Source: Diphasiastrum complanatum
Lineage: Eukaryota; Streptophyta; Lycopodiopsida; Lycopodiales; Lycopodiaceae
Length of the DNA: 64,000 bases
NCBI GenBank assembly: GCA_029204225.1
Contig: CM055107.1
Span: 24,883,391 to 24,947,390, forward strand
Direction of reading: 5' to 3'
Under the pieces are notes generated by a model, which saw only the letters and a list, made by a program, of their open reading frames with translations, made no database searches and had not been told where the DNA came from. Positions 43,401-55,796 of this stretch are shown here, piece by piece. Made by a program: the position numbers and the translations under genes. Each line of letters opens with the position of its first letter. Position 1 is the first letter of the stretch.

Positions 43401-44686
43401 TTGGATAGAGTTAATAGGAGATGCAGGACTAGGTGGCTTTGGAGAGTCTTTGATATGGTGCGCTATGCCACAATTTTCAAAAATAGGTGGATATTGTAAT
43501 TTATCAGGGCAACGAATGCTAGGATGTCATCTCGCACACACAAAACAGCCACATAAAACTAGCATCGATTGCTCGTATCCAGACTGTGCTATTTTATAAG
43601 AGTAACTCGCCTCTGCTTGATAAACACTGGCACCAGGATCCTCGACATAATAGGTAGCAGGATCGACATAGGTAGTATCAACCATATGATATTGGACATG
43701 TGGTGCAGGCTGATTGACTACAAATGGTTTTCTGGGTTGCTAAGGAACTAGGCCTGTTGGCCTGGGTTGGTATTGTCCTGGCCTCGACGCAAATGGATTT
43801 GAATCGTAATTTGGTGCATATTGTTGAGTTCCAGATGGCCTATAAGGGCAATACATAGGTCATGTTGCCTGTGGGAAATATGTTCTTACGTGCGAGCACT
43901 CATTGGCGGTGTGGTTTTGAGAACAAATAGGACACCACACATTCTCACAAACTAGAAAAGTTTTTTTAGCGATATCCTTCAATACATTTTGGAATTATGA
44001 GGTTAGCTTCTCCATCTGAACTTGTTGTGCTTCTTTCCAACCCTCAAGGTGTTGGAAAATATCAACCTCACTAGATGAGGATGATCTTTCCATGCGGGAA
44101 GTCTCCTGCTTAACTAGCCCCTTTCCCCTCTTGTCGTGAAAGTCATAGTCCTCTTTAGACCCTTCATCTTCTTCATGGATGGCGTCATCCATCGCATCTT
44201 TCAATCGCTCATACGAGTGTACGGGTTTCAATTCTCTTTTAATGGCCTTGGGTAAACCAGCTAAAAAAAGTTTGATAGCCATTTTCTTAGTTACATGATC
44301 ATCAACACACTCTATTTTAAGATGCTTGAAATGCTCGATGTAGGTGCGCACAGATTCTTTACTTCACATCTTGATATGCATCAATTAGATGAAGAGACTC
44401 TGCGTCAGTTTGGAGGGTTTGAACCGTTTGATCAGTGTTGCGGTGATGGTCTCCCAAGATGTGTTGTCTGAGCCTTCAAGGTTTAAAAACCACTCTTTTG
44501 TGTCACCTTGTAAAATCATGGGGAATAAACTACCTTTTCGGTGTCAGATTCATCCCCATAGAATTTACAAGCATTGTTGAAATCTTGGAGAAATCATATT
44601 GGATATGATTCTCCATCGTACTTTGGTGCGTCAATCCTAGGAAGTCTTTTCTTCAACTTGGACGGTGGATGGGATGGTCCTGCCAT
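40412..44686 (-). pseudogene. Decayed Ty3/gypsy gag-pol (integrase end missing)
   Basis: On the minus strand, Gag starts MAGPSHPPSKLKKRLP (44686) and includes YIEHFKHLKIE and LFLAGLPKAIKREL. It is followed by a CCHC-like knuckle (CPICSQNHTANEC), then a protease with DGGS in VVSDGGSKVNII (near 42920) and LLGRPWL. RT follows: RYRCNPIYR-like block, PKENENLCICVDY, YLDD near 41010, and LGHIVSRNGIATDPEKI. RNase H begins HVHTNASKFAIGAVL, where the first catalytic D is N. The frame ends at IYAIQKF, and no integrase or LTR is visible. Numerous stops and some shifts break it, so it is an old copy. Motif style (DGGS protease, RT before RNase H) is that of non-chromovirus gypsy elements such as Tat/Athila. 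The exact lineage is inference. Confidence 0.85.
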
Positions 44687-44855
44687 GTTGATCCGAATGG
44701 ATCATCACAAGCCCAGAGAAACAATGAATGGATGAGACAAAGGTCTCTCCCTAGTCTATGGCTTCCATCTAGGTCATGTCTAAGGATGGTACCCTACTAG
44801 ATATGCCTATGGCATATTCCAACTAGACGTGGCAGAACATTGTTTTTCTTTTTAG
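44687..44855. other. Junction between decayed gypsy and unrecognised pseudogene
   Basis: The likely 5' leader of the gypsy element, ending in a pyrimidine-rich tract and AG (TTTTTCTTTTTAG) at the start of the homology to 62019. Confidence 0.4.
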
Positions 44856-45625
44856 ATTTATATCCATCATGCATAAGTGAATGGGAGCCAATACAATCAC
44901 TTGCAGGAATATTGGACATGATTCACTTTGATGTTGAATAGCTACAATACAGAGGAAGAAGTCCAAAGGAACTTGCAGATTGTGGGATCTACTTTTGTGA
45001 ATCTTTATATATGCAACAAATGGATGGAGGTTTTGGCAAGCTTGAAGTAGTTCCATTGCCTAGTTTTCAGAGTGATGAGTGGCCTACTCCTGACAGTATT
45101 GTTTTTGAATCCTTGGGATGCAAACTACTCATTGATATTAGAAATGCTATGAAGATAAGCACATGCTCAAAAATTGTTCACCTAAGTTGGTTTATCTCAT
45201 TGCATATATTTGTTGATTTTTTCTCGACGAGTGCTAGTGTTTGTAGGACACCAACTTTATTTGTTTGCAAGGATTTATCAGATGAGACTTTGTTAGATCT
45301 CATGGATCAAGGCTGGGAAAGTAGAACAAATATTGACATAGAATGCAGGATTAAAAAGACTTCAATGATCTTTCGTTATCATATCGAAAAGCAAATGCTC
45401 AGTCTCACATTTAGCTATCACAGATACCAGAAAATTGAAGGTACATGCCTACCACTGGGTCAAGACTTTGAACTAAATGGTCACACAAACCGAATGGAGA
45501 TAAGAATTATCTACAATGAAAAATATTTGACTATGGTTGAGGTGGAAGAGCATTGGAAGCTTGATTCTATCAAAACAGAGCTCATGCTATTACAAACCAG
45601 ATGTGTTTGCAAAAAATTTGTATGA
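44856..45625 (+). pseudogene. Unrecognised gene, decayed copy 1
   Basis: This is homologous in protein to 62019-62790. Both start directly after an intron-like acceptor (TTTTTAG here, TCTTGCAG there) with DLYPS...EWEP. They share GxLQYRGR, PLPSFxSDEW, LSWFISL, IFVDF, PTxFVCK, IECRIK, IEKQ and VEVEE. Here the frame is broken by a TAG near 44940, then open from about 45011 to 45625, where it diverges (VCKKFV). No domain I know fits; the last part before divergence (IIYNEKYLTMVEVEE) precedes a region in the other copy that looks faintly ubiquitin-like. An upstream exon like 61613-61929 is not found; the decayed gypsy lies there instead. Confidence 0.6.
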
Positions 45626-46792
45626 CCTCTTAGTATATGCTGCAAGTGTCAAAACCATAATGTCAATCTTACGTTTGGATCTAAATATATATGGGCATTC
45701 GAAAGCATCTTGAAGAATTTATATTAACCATGTAATGAGTGATGTGATCTTCTCCCCATGCTTTTGATACTACATTAACAAACTTGACACAAGTCCTTTG
45801 TACAGCTTTGTTATCAATATCAGAGTATTTATTGTGGTTGATTCAGCCACATTGGACATTCCCACCATTGTAGATACTCTCCTGCCTCCTCCCGTTAATG
45901 TCAAACCTGTATCATATTTAGATTCTGATGATTATCTAAACTTTGAGAAAGATATTTTCAGATGCGATAGATAGTATCGGCATGCCAATCCTCTTCAAAA
46001 TAGAAGAGATTGGTTTTACTCTTAATTTTAGAATTCCCGATTGCTTGCGGAAGAGCAATCATACTATCAAGCTTCTTCCATACGTCAACTTTTACTACTC
46101 TAGTTTTGCCATCTTTCTCGAAGTCCTGAGTGGCAGCAATAATATCTGTCCATACTAAGTGTTGAATATTAGAAGCCTTACCAGTATGATTTGATAGGAA
46201 TTGACGTGCTTTTGCTCTTCCTTTGCTTGGCTTAGTTGGCCTATTCCCATTCTTTCTTGAAAGCATTTCATCTTTTTGAATTTTGACATGTCCCTTATGA
46301 AGTCCTGCTTTTGATAAAACATCTTCTAATCGAGAGATAGCTTCCTTTGTTGATGATGCTGGCTTACTATTCCAAGCAAAAACTATATGAAGATAAATGA
46401 TCTTTTCTATTATTCTACATTTTGCATGAAGAGTGCAAACATGCACATTTTTTTAAGGGGATAGGCAGCCATTAGAGGAGTTCTAAATCCAAAAAAGACC
46501 CTTTGTGAAGATTCTTTTTATATTTTTTCTCAATTTTTTCTTGCACATGGACCAATCAAAACACTCAAATTTGAAATCTACATAACGTAACTTTTTGAGT
46601 CTACGTTTTGATTCCACACTAAAAATGGCATAACTTTTCAGCGGTAAGTCCAAATTTAGCGAAGTTTGGTGCATTTGAAAGCGCTCAACAAGGGCTTTCC
46701 AATGATATGTTACATGACATACTTTTGAACTACAAATAAAAAGTTATGGCAAGTCAAAAGTATTAGTGTTATAATATTTTAGTGATATACTT
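45626..46792. other. Stretch with no confident gene; one 162-codon minus-strand ORF
   Basis: The ORF at 45958-46446 (minus) encodes a Lys-rich sequence without a recognised domain. Part of it (45997-46056) is a short repeat also found at 39831-39890. Around 46483-46620 the sequence is loosely similar to 61160-61280 (TGGACCAAT, TAACGTA). I cannot tell whether any of this is expressed. Confidence 0.35.
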
Positions 46793-49224
46793 TCATTCAA
46801 AATTTGCCCCAAGAGAGAGGTGTGTGTTATAGTTCCCCTCCACTTATAAAAACAATTGATCGGACTTAGAGTAGAGTTCTTAGACAAAAAGCCTTTGCAA
46901 CACTTTGCTTCCCATCTGTTAGGATTATGGCTCGATCCAATTTGTTGCCAATCTTTGAAGAGGATCCTAGTCTTTTCCCCTTTGAGGAAAAACCCAACTG
47001 ATATTGGATATCACCCATGCTCAGTGAGTTTCAGTTCCGAAGGTAGCCATCCCAAATGAAGACCAACTACTCCATCGAAGATATCCCTTGAAAATGCTCT
47101 TTCCAACTTTTTGACTTCCTACTTGCGTTTGGTGGGCGTCGTCGCAAATGAAACTAACCCAAGAAACAGGCTAGCCATCCATCCTTTGCAAACATCCAGT
47201 CGTTTCGTTGTCGTTCACGTGCGAGTACTTGAACTGCAAATACGCCCCACAGATTCTGTAGTCCTCTTTGTTTGATAGTGTCAGCCTTCAAAAGAAAGGT
47301 TCCTTCTCGAGCCATCAGCTCCTTGTATCACAAGCAATCATGCAAACTAGGCAAAGCACGAGTACTAAGACTCACCACAAATACATACAAGCAAGACACT
47401 CAGACAGGTTTACTAACAGGTAACAAAGACAAGGTCCCCCTTTGAGATAGTCTGCCAAAGGACCTTTGCCTGGCCGCGCCCATACAGATCGATCACAGAA
47501 TCAGCCAACAGAGAACACCCCTCCAACTATCCGTGCTTTCACCATTAAGCAGCACATTGTCTCAGTCACGCCCCACCACTTTTTGGTCGATAGCCCTTAT
47601 AGCTAAATGATCGGCAGTTATCCCGCACCGGCAGCTAGCCACCCGTGCTTTACACCCGACTTCGAGCAACATCTCTGTATCAATGGTTAACCCGTACAGT
47701 TCAAATATGTCGCTCCGCACCCCACAAGACACAGACCGTGCTTATAACAACCTAATGGAAGCACACTGTCTCATTTGTCCTACGTGGAGACAGTGCCAGG
47801 CCCGAACCGTGAGAACTGACACTGCTTACACCTCAAGGGTAGCACCTTGACTCATCAAGTCCCCCGTTTTGTCGACCACCCCGACTGTGGATGCACCCAT
47901 GCTTACACTGTGGGTAGCACCTTGCACAACAGTTGTCTTGATGAACCCCAAACAATGGCCATTTCCGTGAGATCCACATAGTTGACCGGCCAGTCGGTTC
48001 TGATACCACATATAGCGCAGGCATCCCAAAGGGAGACGCGAACCACGACTTAGCTTCCCAGCCTTCAACTCTTGTCATCCAAACCCACTTGACATACAAG
48101 TAGCCAACTCGCCAACAACAATCAGACTTAACCAACTTGAAGTTCCGAAACCAACATTGAGATCCAACCTGGCGCCATGCTAGATCGAGGGTCCCGATGT
48201 GGATGACTTCCCTCCAAGCAAGCCGCCCGACATACATCAAACTTAACTAACTCAAAGCTTCGTAACAAACGAGTAACATCCATTCCAAGTAAGCGGTCTG
48301 ACTTACATCTAACTTAACCAACTAAAAGCTTCGTCACGAGAGCTGAAAGCCAACCTGGCGCCACGCCAGACTAGACAGCCATAAACAAGTAACTTCCACC
48401 CAAGCAAGCCATCCAACTCAGCCGACAGGTTAGAGCCCGTTCCCCACGAGCTTAACCCATTCACGTTCATGCAAGGGACACTCAGAACCACAAGCCGTGA
48501 TAGATATGGAGACAACCAGTTCCTGCACCAAATGGTCCCGACAGCATACCGCTGGCGCCGCGGACCGAATGGTCCCAACGGCATACCGCTGGCATCCCGG
48601 GATACGACCCTCAGCTATGTGCCAAAGTAAAAAGTTTGAAACGGCCGTACAACTGGCGCTTTTACCAAACACCCAGAAGGTAATCAGAGTCAGTTTGAGA
48701 AAAATCCCACTTTATTGATAAATCTGAGAAGGTTACATTTCAAGTGTGTGACCAACCCTAGTCTCCGGGGCGCTAGCATGCCAAGGCGAGTGCCAGGACA
48801 ACATTCCAGCAAGGGAGGCTGAGACTTGGTTGGAGCTTGCCCTGAGTCGCAACCCGCACTCCCCTATAGTATTGGTGGGATTCGCCATCTCCCCTCGTAC
48901 CAAGTACTCTACCCAGGCTGGTAAAGCACATTTTCTCTCTCTAGAAAGCCATTTTCTCTCTCTAGAACTTATTGATCCCCAGGTTTCCTTTAATCATGCC
49001 TAGATCGTGTGAGGTGATTGCACATCAATCTGAGCTCTCCGGACTTCGCTAGAATCGATCAAAGATTTTCAGCCATAGGAACTTGGCTCCAGCTGGATTC
49101 TGGTCACAGTGGCGCCGAGAGAGGCGCCGGTGGCGCCGAGAGTAGCAGGGGCGCTGCTAGCGCTGGAAACAATGCTGGCGCCAATGGCACCGGAAGTAAA
49201 GCTTGTAAAGGTAGCTTTACAACA
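46793..49224 (-). mobile_element. Family A element, copy A3 (truncated)
   Basis: Interior sequence from 46793 (colinear with about 2034 onward in A1) leads through one 249-bp unit and the leader hairpin array (about 47530-47915) to a mutated PBS (GGTTCTGATACCA, 47997-48009 on the plus strand) and a full LTR (48011-49224). The other LTR and about 1.1 kb of interior are missing. It carries more substitutions than A1 or A2, so it is an older copy. No coding capacity is seen. Confidence 0.82.
48011..49224 (-). repeat. 5' LTR of A3
   Basis: It runs on the plus strand from TATAGCGCAGGC (TGTAGC in other copies) to TTTACAACA. It holds four GGCGCC copies. Confidence 0.83.
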
Positions 49225-49659
49225 GAACTCTAACAGGTTCGGATGAGATATGACGTGCTGGAAGAATCATGTTAGGTTGTTTAGGACAATCCTTGAAACT
49301 GTGTTTATGGACACAGTCGAGACATTCCGCATGGTATTGGTTTTTAACTTTACAGTCAACCATGAAATGTCTTGTTTCCCTGCAAATAAAGTAGCGGTTG
49401 CTCATTGGGCTTGTGGCAATAGCATAACCATCTCAGCTTCTTGGTCTTTCTCTTTATTTCATGATGCTGCTTCGCCTGCTTCTTGAATCCTTTCTGGCTG
49501 ATCAACCAATGTGGTTGGTCTTCACAAGACACTTGCAATGATCTCTTAGCCGCTTCGGTAAACTATCAGGCTTTGAAAAATTGGTAATTTCTCAGATGGA
49601 TAACGAGATGATGAAAAACAGAGAAATGGAAGGGAGGGTGGTGGTGGTGACATCGGTAG
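49225..49659 (-). other. Short remnant with zinc-knuckle-like reading frame
   Basis: A minus-strand frame at 49217-49405 reads CRETRHFMVDC followed by CLDCVHKHSFKDC, resembling two broken Cys-His knuckles of a retrotransposon Gag. It is too short to classify. Confidence 0.3.
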
Positions 49660-52600
49660 ATGGTGTGGATGATAGAATTGACAAACCAATTTCAACAATC
49701 CTCAAGCAAGGACAAAGCCAAATCCAAAGACAAAGATGAGGAGGAAGATGATTCCTCTAATGCTTCATCATCCAAGCTCAAGAAGAACAAGATCAAGTGC
49801 TTTTATTGTGGCAAGAAAGGCCATTATGCCACCAATTGCTTCAAGAAGAAGAATCAACTCAAGCAAGCCAACATCACCAATGAGAAGGAAGACACTATTG
49901 CAAGTGATGGAGAGGGATCTCCTATGGTCTCTAGTTTCTCATCCACTCCTGTCAAGAAGGACGGCTTATGGTATATTGATAGTGGAGCCTCTTCACATAT
50001 GTGTAGCTCCAAGGATTCTTTCTCTTCTATTGCACCTTATGATGGAGTCAAGAAATCAATATACACTGCAAATGATTTTGAATGTCCTATTGAAGGCATA
50101 GGGAACATTCCCTTAAATCTTGCATCCTCTAAAGTTCTTTTTCTTTCTAAAGTGCTTTATGTGCCTAAGCTTACTAAGAATCTCATTAGTGTTGGGCCTT
50201 GATGTAAAATTCAATGTTGATACTCGTACTATCAAGAAGAATGATGAGATACTTGCATTAGGATCTAGATTTGGAGGCATCTATAAACTAGATCCAAATG
50301 AATATGTGAATGCTTGTAATGTTGCTCTTGTGAACAAGCTCTCTATGGAGGAATTATGGAGGTTGGGACATCCCAGCTACAAATCCATTCTCTCTATGAG
50401 CAAAGAGGCCAAAGCTATTGGCCTGCCAAAGTCATTCTCCAAGAAGATCAAGCCTTGTGAGGCTATGTTATTGCTAAATCTCACAAAAAGCCATTTACAA
50501 GATCTTCTATCAAAAGCAAGCATCCTTTGGAGTTAATCCACTCGGATGTGCATTTCTCATCAACTATAAGCAAGGGAGGAGCCACTTGTTTTGTTACTTT
50601 CATTGATGATTTTACAAGATTCACTTGGATAAATCTTCTTGCTTCTAAATCTATGGTGTTTGATCATTTCCTTATTTTCAAAGCTTATGTAGAGAAGCAA
50701 TTCTCATTCAAGATTAAAGCTCTTAGATGTGATGGAGGTGGTGAATATATCTCCAATAAATTTCATGATTTTTGTGAGCTTGAAGTCATTAAAAGAGAGT
50801 TCTCTTGTGCCTATTCTCCATCTTAAAATGGAGTGGCCGAGAGAAAGAATAGATCTCTATGTGAATGTGAAAAATCTATGAGAATTGAGGCATCTTTGCC
50901 CAAAGATTTTTGGGGGGAAGCCATTAATTGTGCAAATTATATTTGCAATAGGCTCCCACATATAGGTCTTGGAGGAAAGTCACCATATGAAATCTTATAC
51001 TTGAAGAAGCCTAAGGTTGATCACCTTAGAGTTTTTGGATGCATATGCTTTGCCCATATTTCCTTGCAAGCAAGGAAGAAGGAAGATCCTAGTGCATGCA
51101 AAGGGATCATGGTTGGATACTCATCCAGCAAAAAGGCCTATAGAATCTTTAAACTCTCTACTTCTTAAGTTATTGAAAGTAAAGATGTTGTCTTTCATGA
51201 AGATCAACATTCATCTTTTGAAGAGGCCGAGATCAAGAAGTCTATGGATGCATCAGCTATTATTGATTTTGAAGACAATTATGATGTGATGGGGTCGAGA
51301 ATTGAAGAAGACTCTCCTCGGATTTTCTCACCAAGAAGATCCATGAGAGATAGATTTGAGCCTAAGAGGCTCTCATATGTTGACAAAGGCAAGCAAGTGG
51401 ATCTTGATTCCACTAATTATGTTTTTTATGTCTCTCATGAAGATCCAAAGAATGTACAAGAGGCACTTAATACCAAGGAGTGGTATGATGCCATGAAGCA
51501 ACAATACTTGAGAGCTTGTAATCTTCCATCCAACAAGCATGTGATTGGTTGCAAATGGGTATTTCGGATCAAGTACAATCATGATGGCACCATCAACAAG
51601 TATAAATCAAGATTATGTGCTAAAGGATTTGCTCAAATCCATGGCCTTAATTATGAGGAGACCTTTGCATCCGTTGCAAAGATGGTGACAAATAAAATTC
51701 TTATTTCTCTTGCTTCTTTCTTTAAGTGGAAGGTGTTCCAATTAGATGTATCCAATGCTTTTCTAAATGGTTATCTTGAGGAGGAGATCTATAGGAACAA
51801 CCTCAAGGATTCATCAAGGATGAGTCCAAAGTGTGCTTGCTCTTCAAAAGTCTTTATGAACTCAAGCAAGCACCAAGGTCATGGTATTCAAGACTTAATT
51901 CTTTCCTTATCTCATTAGGATTTACTCTTAGTGACTATGATCCTTCCATGTATCTAAAGTTTGTTGATAGTAATATTGTCATTCTTCTAATTTATGTTGA
52001 TCACAGTATTCTTTGTGGAAGTTGTATCAAGCTAGTTGATGAAACTAAGCTAGCACTTGGATGTGAATTTAAAATGCAAGATTTAGGAGAAATACATTAC
52101 ATCCTACGCCTAGAGATTGATTTTTATGAAGATCATGTTTTTATATGCCAATCTAGATATGTTCACTCTATGTTGAAAAATTCCATATGGAAAATTCTAA
52201 GGGCATAGATACTCCTATGGAGCAAATTGTAAAAGATCCTGATAAAGGTGACGAAGATCCTTCGAGGACATCACACTTTTTAGGAGTCCTGTAGCCTCCT
52301 TGATTTGGCTTACCATTACTAGGCCCGATTAAAGTTTTTGTGTTCACAAATTGAGTCAATTTATGCAAGATCCTAAGATTAATCATTGGAAGATGGCCAA
52401 GAGAATTCTAAGATAAGTATCTTCATCTTGTGATTATGGTATACTTTATAAAAGTGAAGATCTATCCATTGTTAGCTACTTGGATTTGGATTTTGCAAGT
52501 GACAAGATGGATCAAAGTCTATTAGTGCTTACACTATCTTTCTTGGAGGCAGTCTAATATCTTGGCTTTCCAAAAAGCAAGATACTTTATCTCTCTCTTC

Positions 52601-52947
52601 ATGTGAGGCCGAGTACAAAGCACTCACTACAACCACCAAAGAGGTGCTTTGGATCAAGAGATTATTATTGGAGCTAAATGATCAAGTGTGATAATATCTC
52701 GGCCCAAGCTCTTGCCAATAATCCCATATTTCATGCAAGAAGCAAGCATATAGAAGTGGCACACCATTTTGTGAGAGAAAAGCTTATTGGAAGAGAAATC
52801 TATTTGGAGCATGTCAACTCGTCCTCTTGTATTGCCGATCTACTCACCAAGCCTTCGAGCAAAAGTGCTTTCATCAAGCACAGATCTAATCTTGGAGTTA
52901 TATCAAGATCAATGCTCAAATCTTCATAGGTAATTTTTTAGGAGGGG
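49660..52947 (+). pseudogene. Decayed Ty1/copia gag-pol (copia D)
   Basis: Motifs in copia order: a CCHC knuckle (CFYCGKKGHYATNC), protease D-S-G in WYIDSGASSHM, a pre-integrase RLGHPSYKS, and an integrase core IHSDVH, ALRCDGGGEY and NGVAERKNR with the Gln before it changed to a stop (TAA near 50824). RT follows: KWVFRIKYN, QLDVSNAFLNGYLEEEIY, then a frameshift near 51790, LYELKQAPRSWY and YVDH, where the second D of the YVDD box is H. RNase H has SSCEAEYKAL and HHFVREK. A PPT (TTTAGGAGGGG) and LTR start follow at 52948. The N-terminal Gag and 5' LTR are missing. It is a diverged relative of the intact nested copia, recognisable along its whole length, but cannot work. Confidence 0.88.
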
Positions 52948-53700
52948 TGTGAAGAATTGAAAAAGATTATCTATGTTAGATATAGGGGTCTTATGTTTTT
53001 ATATCAAGCATCTAGGTGTAGGATGTTGAAAGGACCATATTTGGCATAGATGGCAAATTACCCATTTCCACTTGTAATGCCACTATTTAGCCAAAATAGA
53101 GTAAGAGGCTAAACTCGTGCCAATTAGAGTGTAGACAAGTGTAATACTTTTGTTTGATGAAATTTAAGAGTTCCAATAGGATTTAGAGGTGGAACCTTGA
53201 GGGGTCCAATAGAATTTGAGGTTTGCTTGAAAATGGTCCAATATAATTCAGAGGTGAATGGATCAATGGTTCAATAGGATTAAGAGGTGGCAAAAGTGTG
53301 GTCCAATCATAGTTAAGCATAGTGGTAGCTCGTGGATCTACTAGTATCATTGTACCTCTCATTTGGATCTAATTGATTTTGAGATTGAGTGGATTTTGTG
53401 AGTAATTGGTTTTCTAGCTTTCTCTCTCTACCCGAGAGCTCATGATGATTTTCTCTCTCTACCAAAGGAGAGCAGCTTGTTTTTACTTAGATTATTTTTG
53501 GAACACTTCCCACACGTGCGAGTGAGAGTTGGAAGTGATTGAATGCATGTAGTAGTGTGTTTTTGCCATAGAATCAAAGATAGATCTTGAATCTCAATCT
53601 AGTCTTGATCTTGGTGCATCTACACACCTCAAGAGATCACAAGTACATGTTAGGACAGTCCACACGTGTGAAATCAACATGCTCCACACGCCATATAATG
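52948..53700 (+). repeat. 3' LTR of copia D (end uncertain)
   Basis: It starts TGTGAAGAATTG after the PPT, similar to the solo LTR in element orientation. CACACGTG motifs occur near 53513 and at 53661-53670. I could not place its right end; 53700 is an estimate. Confidence 0.6.
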
Positions 53701-54461
53701 CTAAAAGTAGAGGAATACAACAACCTGCTCCATAGGAGTCGAAATTAGAATTTGATGGATTTACTGGGAACTGTAAGGGAGTTCCAAATGTGACTGATCT
53801 CAATTTCTATGGTAATTATTGTGTTGAACGATTGTTAGAGTTTTTGTTTTGAACTGGTGATTGTAACTTTAAAGTTGAATCTAATTCTTTGAGTTGTCAC
53901 AAATCATTGCATGATCTCGTTTTCTATGGTAACTCTTATGGCTTTTTGGCCTTGTCTTGCAAAGGCAATTCTATATGTTGAGGTCCGTTTTACAGTCTCA
54001 AGTGTGTACTTGCTGCTTCGTGTGCCTTTTTTGCAGTATGCAATAAGTTGACAATTAATTTTCTTTGTTAGAATCTACAAGTAAAGTCTCACTCTTTCAT
54101 ACATGCATCCAAGTAGCTAAGATTTTTTTTTGCATGATAACTTAGTTTTTTTTATAAAACGTTTGCCGATTCGGGATGACATCGCATGTGGTTTCTTATC
54201 TTCTTTACAATCATTTTATATTTTATGCAAGTGTTTGAAGAATAGACATGTTAAAAAAAGGATTACTAGCTTCTCTTGTTACTTGCAAGCTCAATTATGT
54301 TTCACCATCTTCTCTCATCTACTGTTGCTACTAGTCGCCATCCTCAATATCTTTTCTTTGCTTGCACATGTGTTTGACCGTTTAGCAAGTTGGATGAGGA
54401 GTTGCTTGATTGAGTTGTGAATACTAAAATGTGAACACTTTGATCATGATGTGATGCATAC
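53701..54461. other. Intergenic stretch with no supported gene
   Basis: AT-rich sequence with only short, unrecognised ORFs (for example 54130-54420). Confidence 0.45.
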
Positions 54462-54600
54462 TAATCGTAAAACTGTGAATACTGATCCTGAAACTATGAC
54501 TACTATTGTGAAACTATGAATATTGATCGTGAAATTGTGAATATTGATCATGCAACTATGAATATTGATCTTGAAACTTTGAATATTATTGTAAAACACA
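54462..54600. repeat. 21-bp minisatellite
   Basis: About six degenerate units of AATATTGATCNTGAAACTATG. The 21-bp period keeps frame, giving a seven-residue repeat INIHSFT on the minus strand. Confidence 0.75.
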
Positions 54601-55796
54601 GAATACTTTGATTGTGAAATATGTTTAATAGTGCAATTGAGAATAAAAAATGTCAACTTTTCTAAATACTGAAATTGGGAATATTCAATCATAAATAATA
54701 AATCGTGATTTTTGTGAATTTCATTAATTATATCTGCTAATCTTCTTGCCCTATCCTAAAATATTTGTGTATTTGTTTTAAAACAATATGCAATCATTAC
54801 TCGAATTATTGGAGAGACAACGAGTGAGAATCGATTGGGATGCTGTTTCTGAGGTATGGCTTCAAAATAGATATGAACTTCACTACATTCATATAGTTTG
54901 TTTCTCACTCTCACCACATTTCTCAAAAAACTTATTCATCTTCGTTGCATGTAGGTATCACGGTCCTATGTATCGCAGTCACATGAGTCCAGTAGATTTA
55001 CGTACTTGGATCATATACGTATGACTATTTTGTTAATCATATAAAGTGTCTTTCATATATCCCTCAAAAAAAACTCTTTTTTAATGAGACGAAAACACTC
55101 TAGGGATTCCTCGGGGTCCAATGCAAATTTTGAGGGTTTATTGTCAAGGGATGCATCGTTGGATATACTAGCGTAAAAGGACTTATTTATTTTTATTTTT
55201 GCTTCAAAAAGCCTCAATGTTAGGGCCCAAAATGTTGTAGTGGACCAACTAATTGATTTAGAAAATGAATGTTGCGGATACATCTTCATTTGAAATATGT
55301 ATAGTGCTTAATCAAGAGGACAATGCAGAAAAGAATTGCCTCATGTCTTTTGTATGTAGACAATCATTGAGATATAAAATAAGGCTCCATAAAATAAAAA
55401 AAATTCAATATTATTTTCTTGGGTATCCATTCTTTTACTATGTTGATCATTAGTTTTGAAGTAGTTGCTAAACAAACCAAGTTTATCACGAAGGATTGTG
55501 AGATGGATACTTCTATTGCAAGAAATTACTCTCTTTAGAAGCTAATTTGGTGGATGCATTCCCCAATGAATATAATATCGGTGTGTATTTCCCGATGAAG
55601 GCAATATTTATAAATTTTGAAGGTTTTGTTAGTATGACACCATTGAATAACTACTATGTACATTATTGAGATCATGAAAATTTGACGAAGGAAGAAAAAA
55701 AAAGTATTGCAATATAAGGTTCATTCACGGTGTTCTTTGTAAGATGGGTGTATTACCATAGATTTCTATATTATTACCATGATAGAATCAACTTGC
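54601..55796. other. Intergenic stretch with no supported gene
   Basis: Short ORFs only (54788-55024 plus, 55053-55289 minus). None is recognised. Confidence 0.4.
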
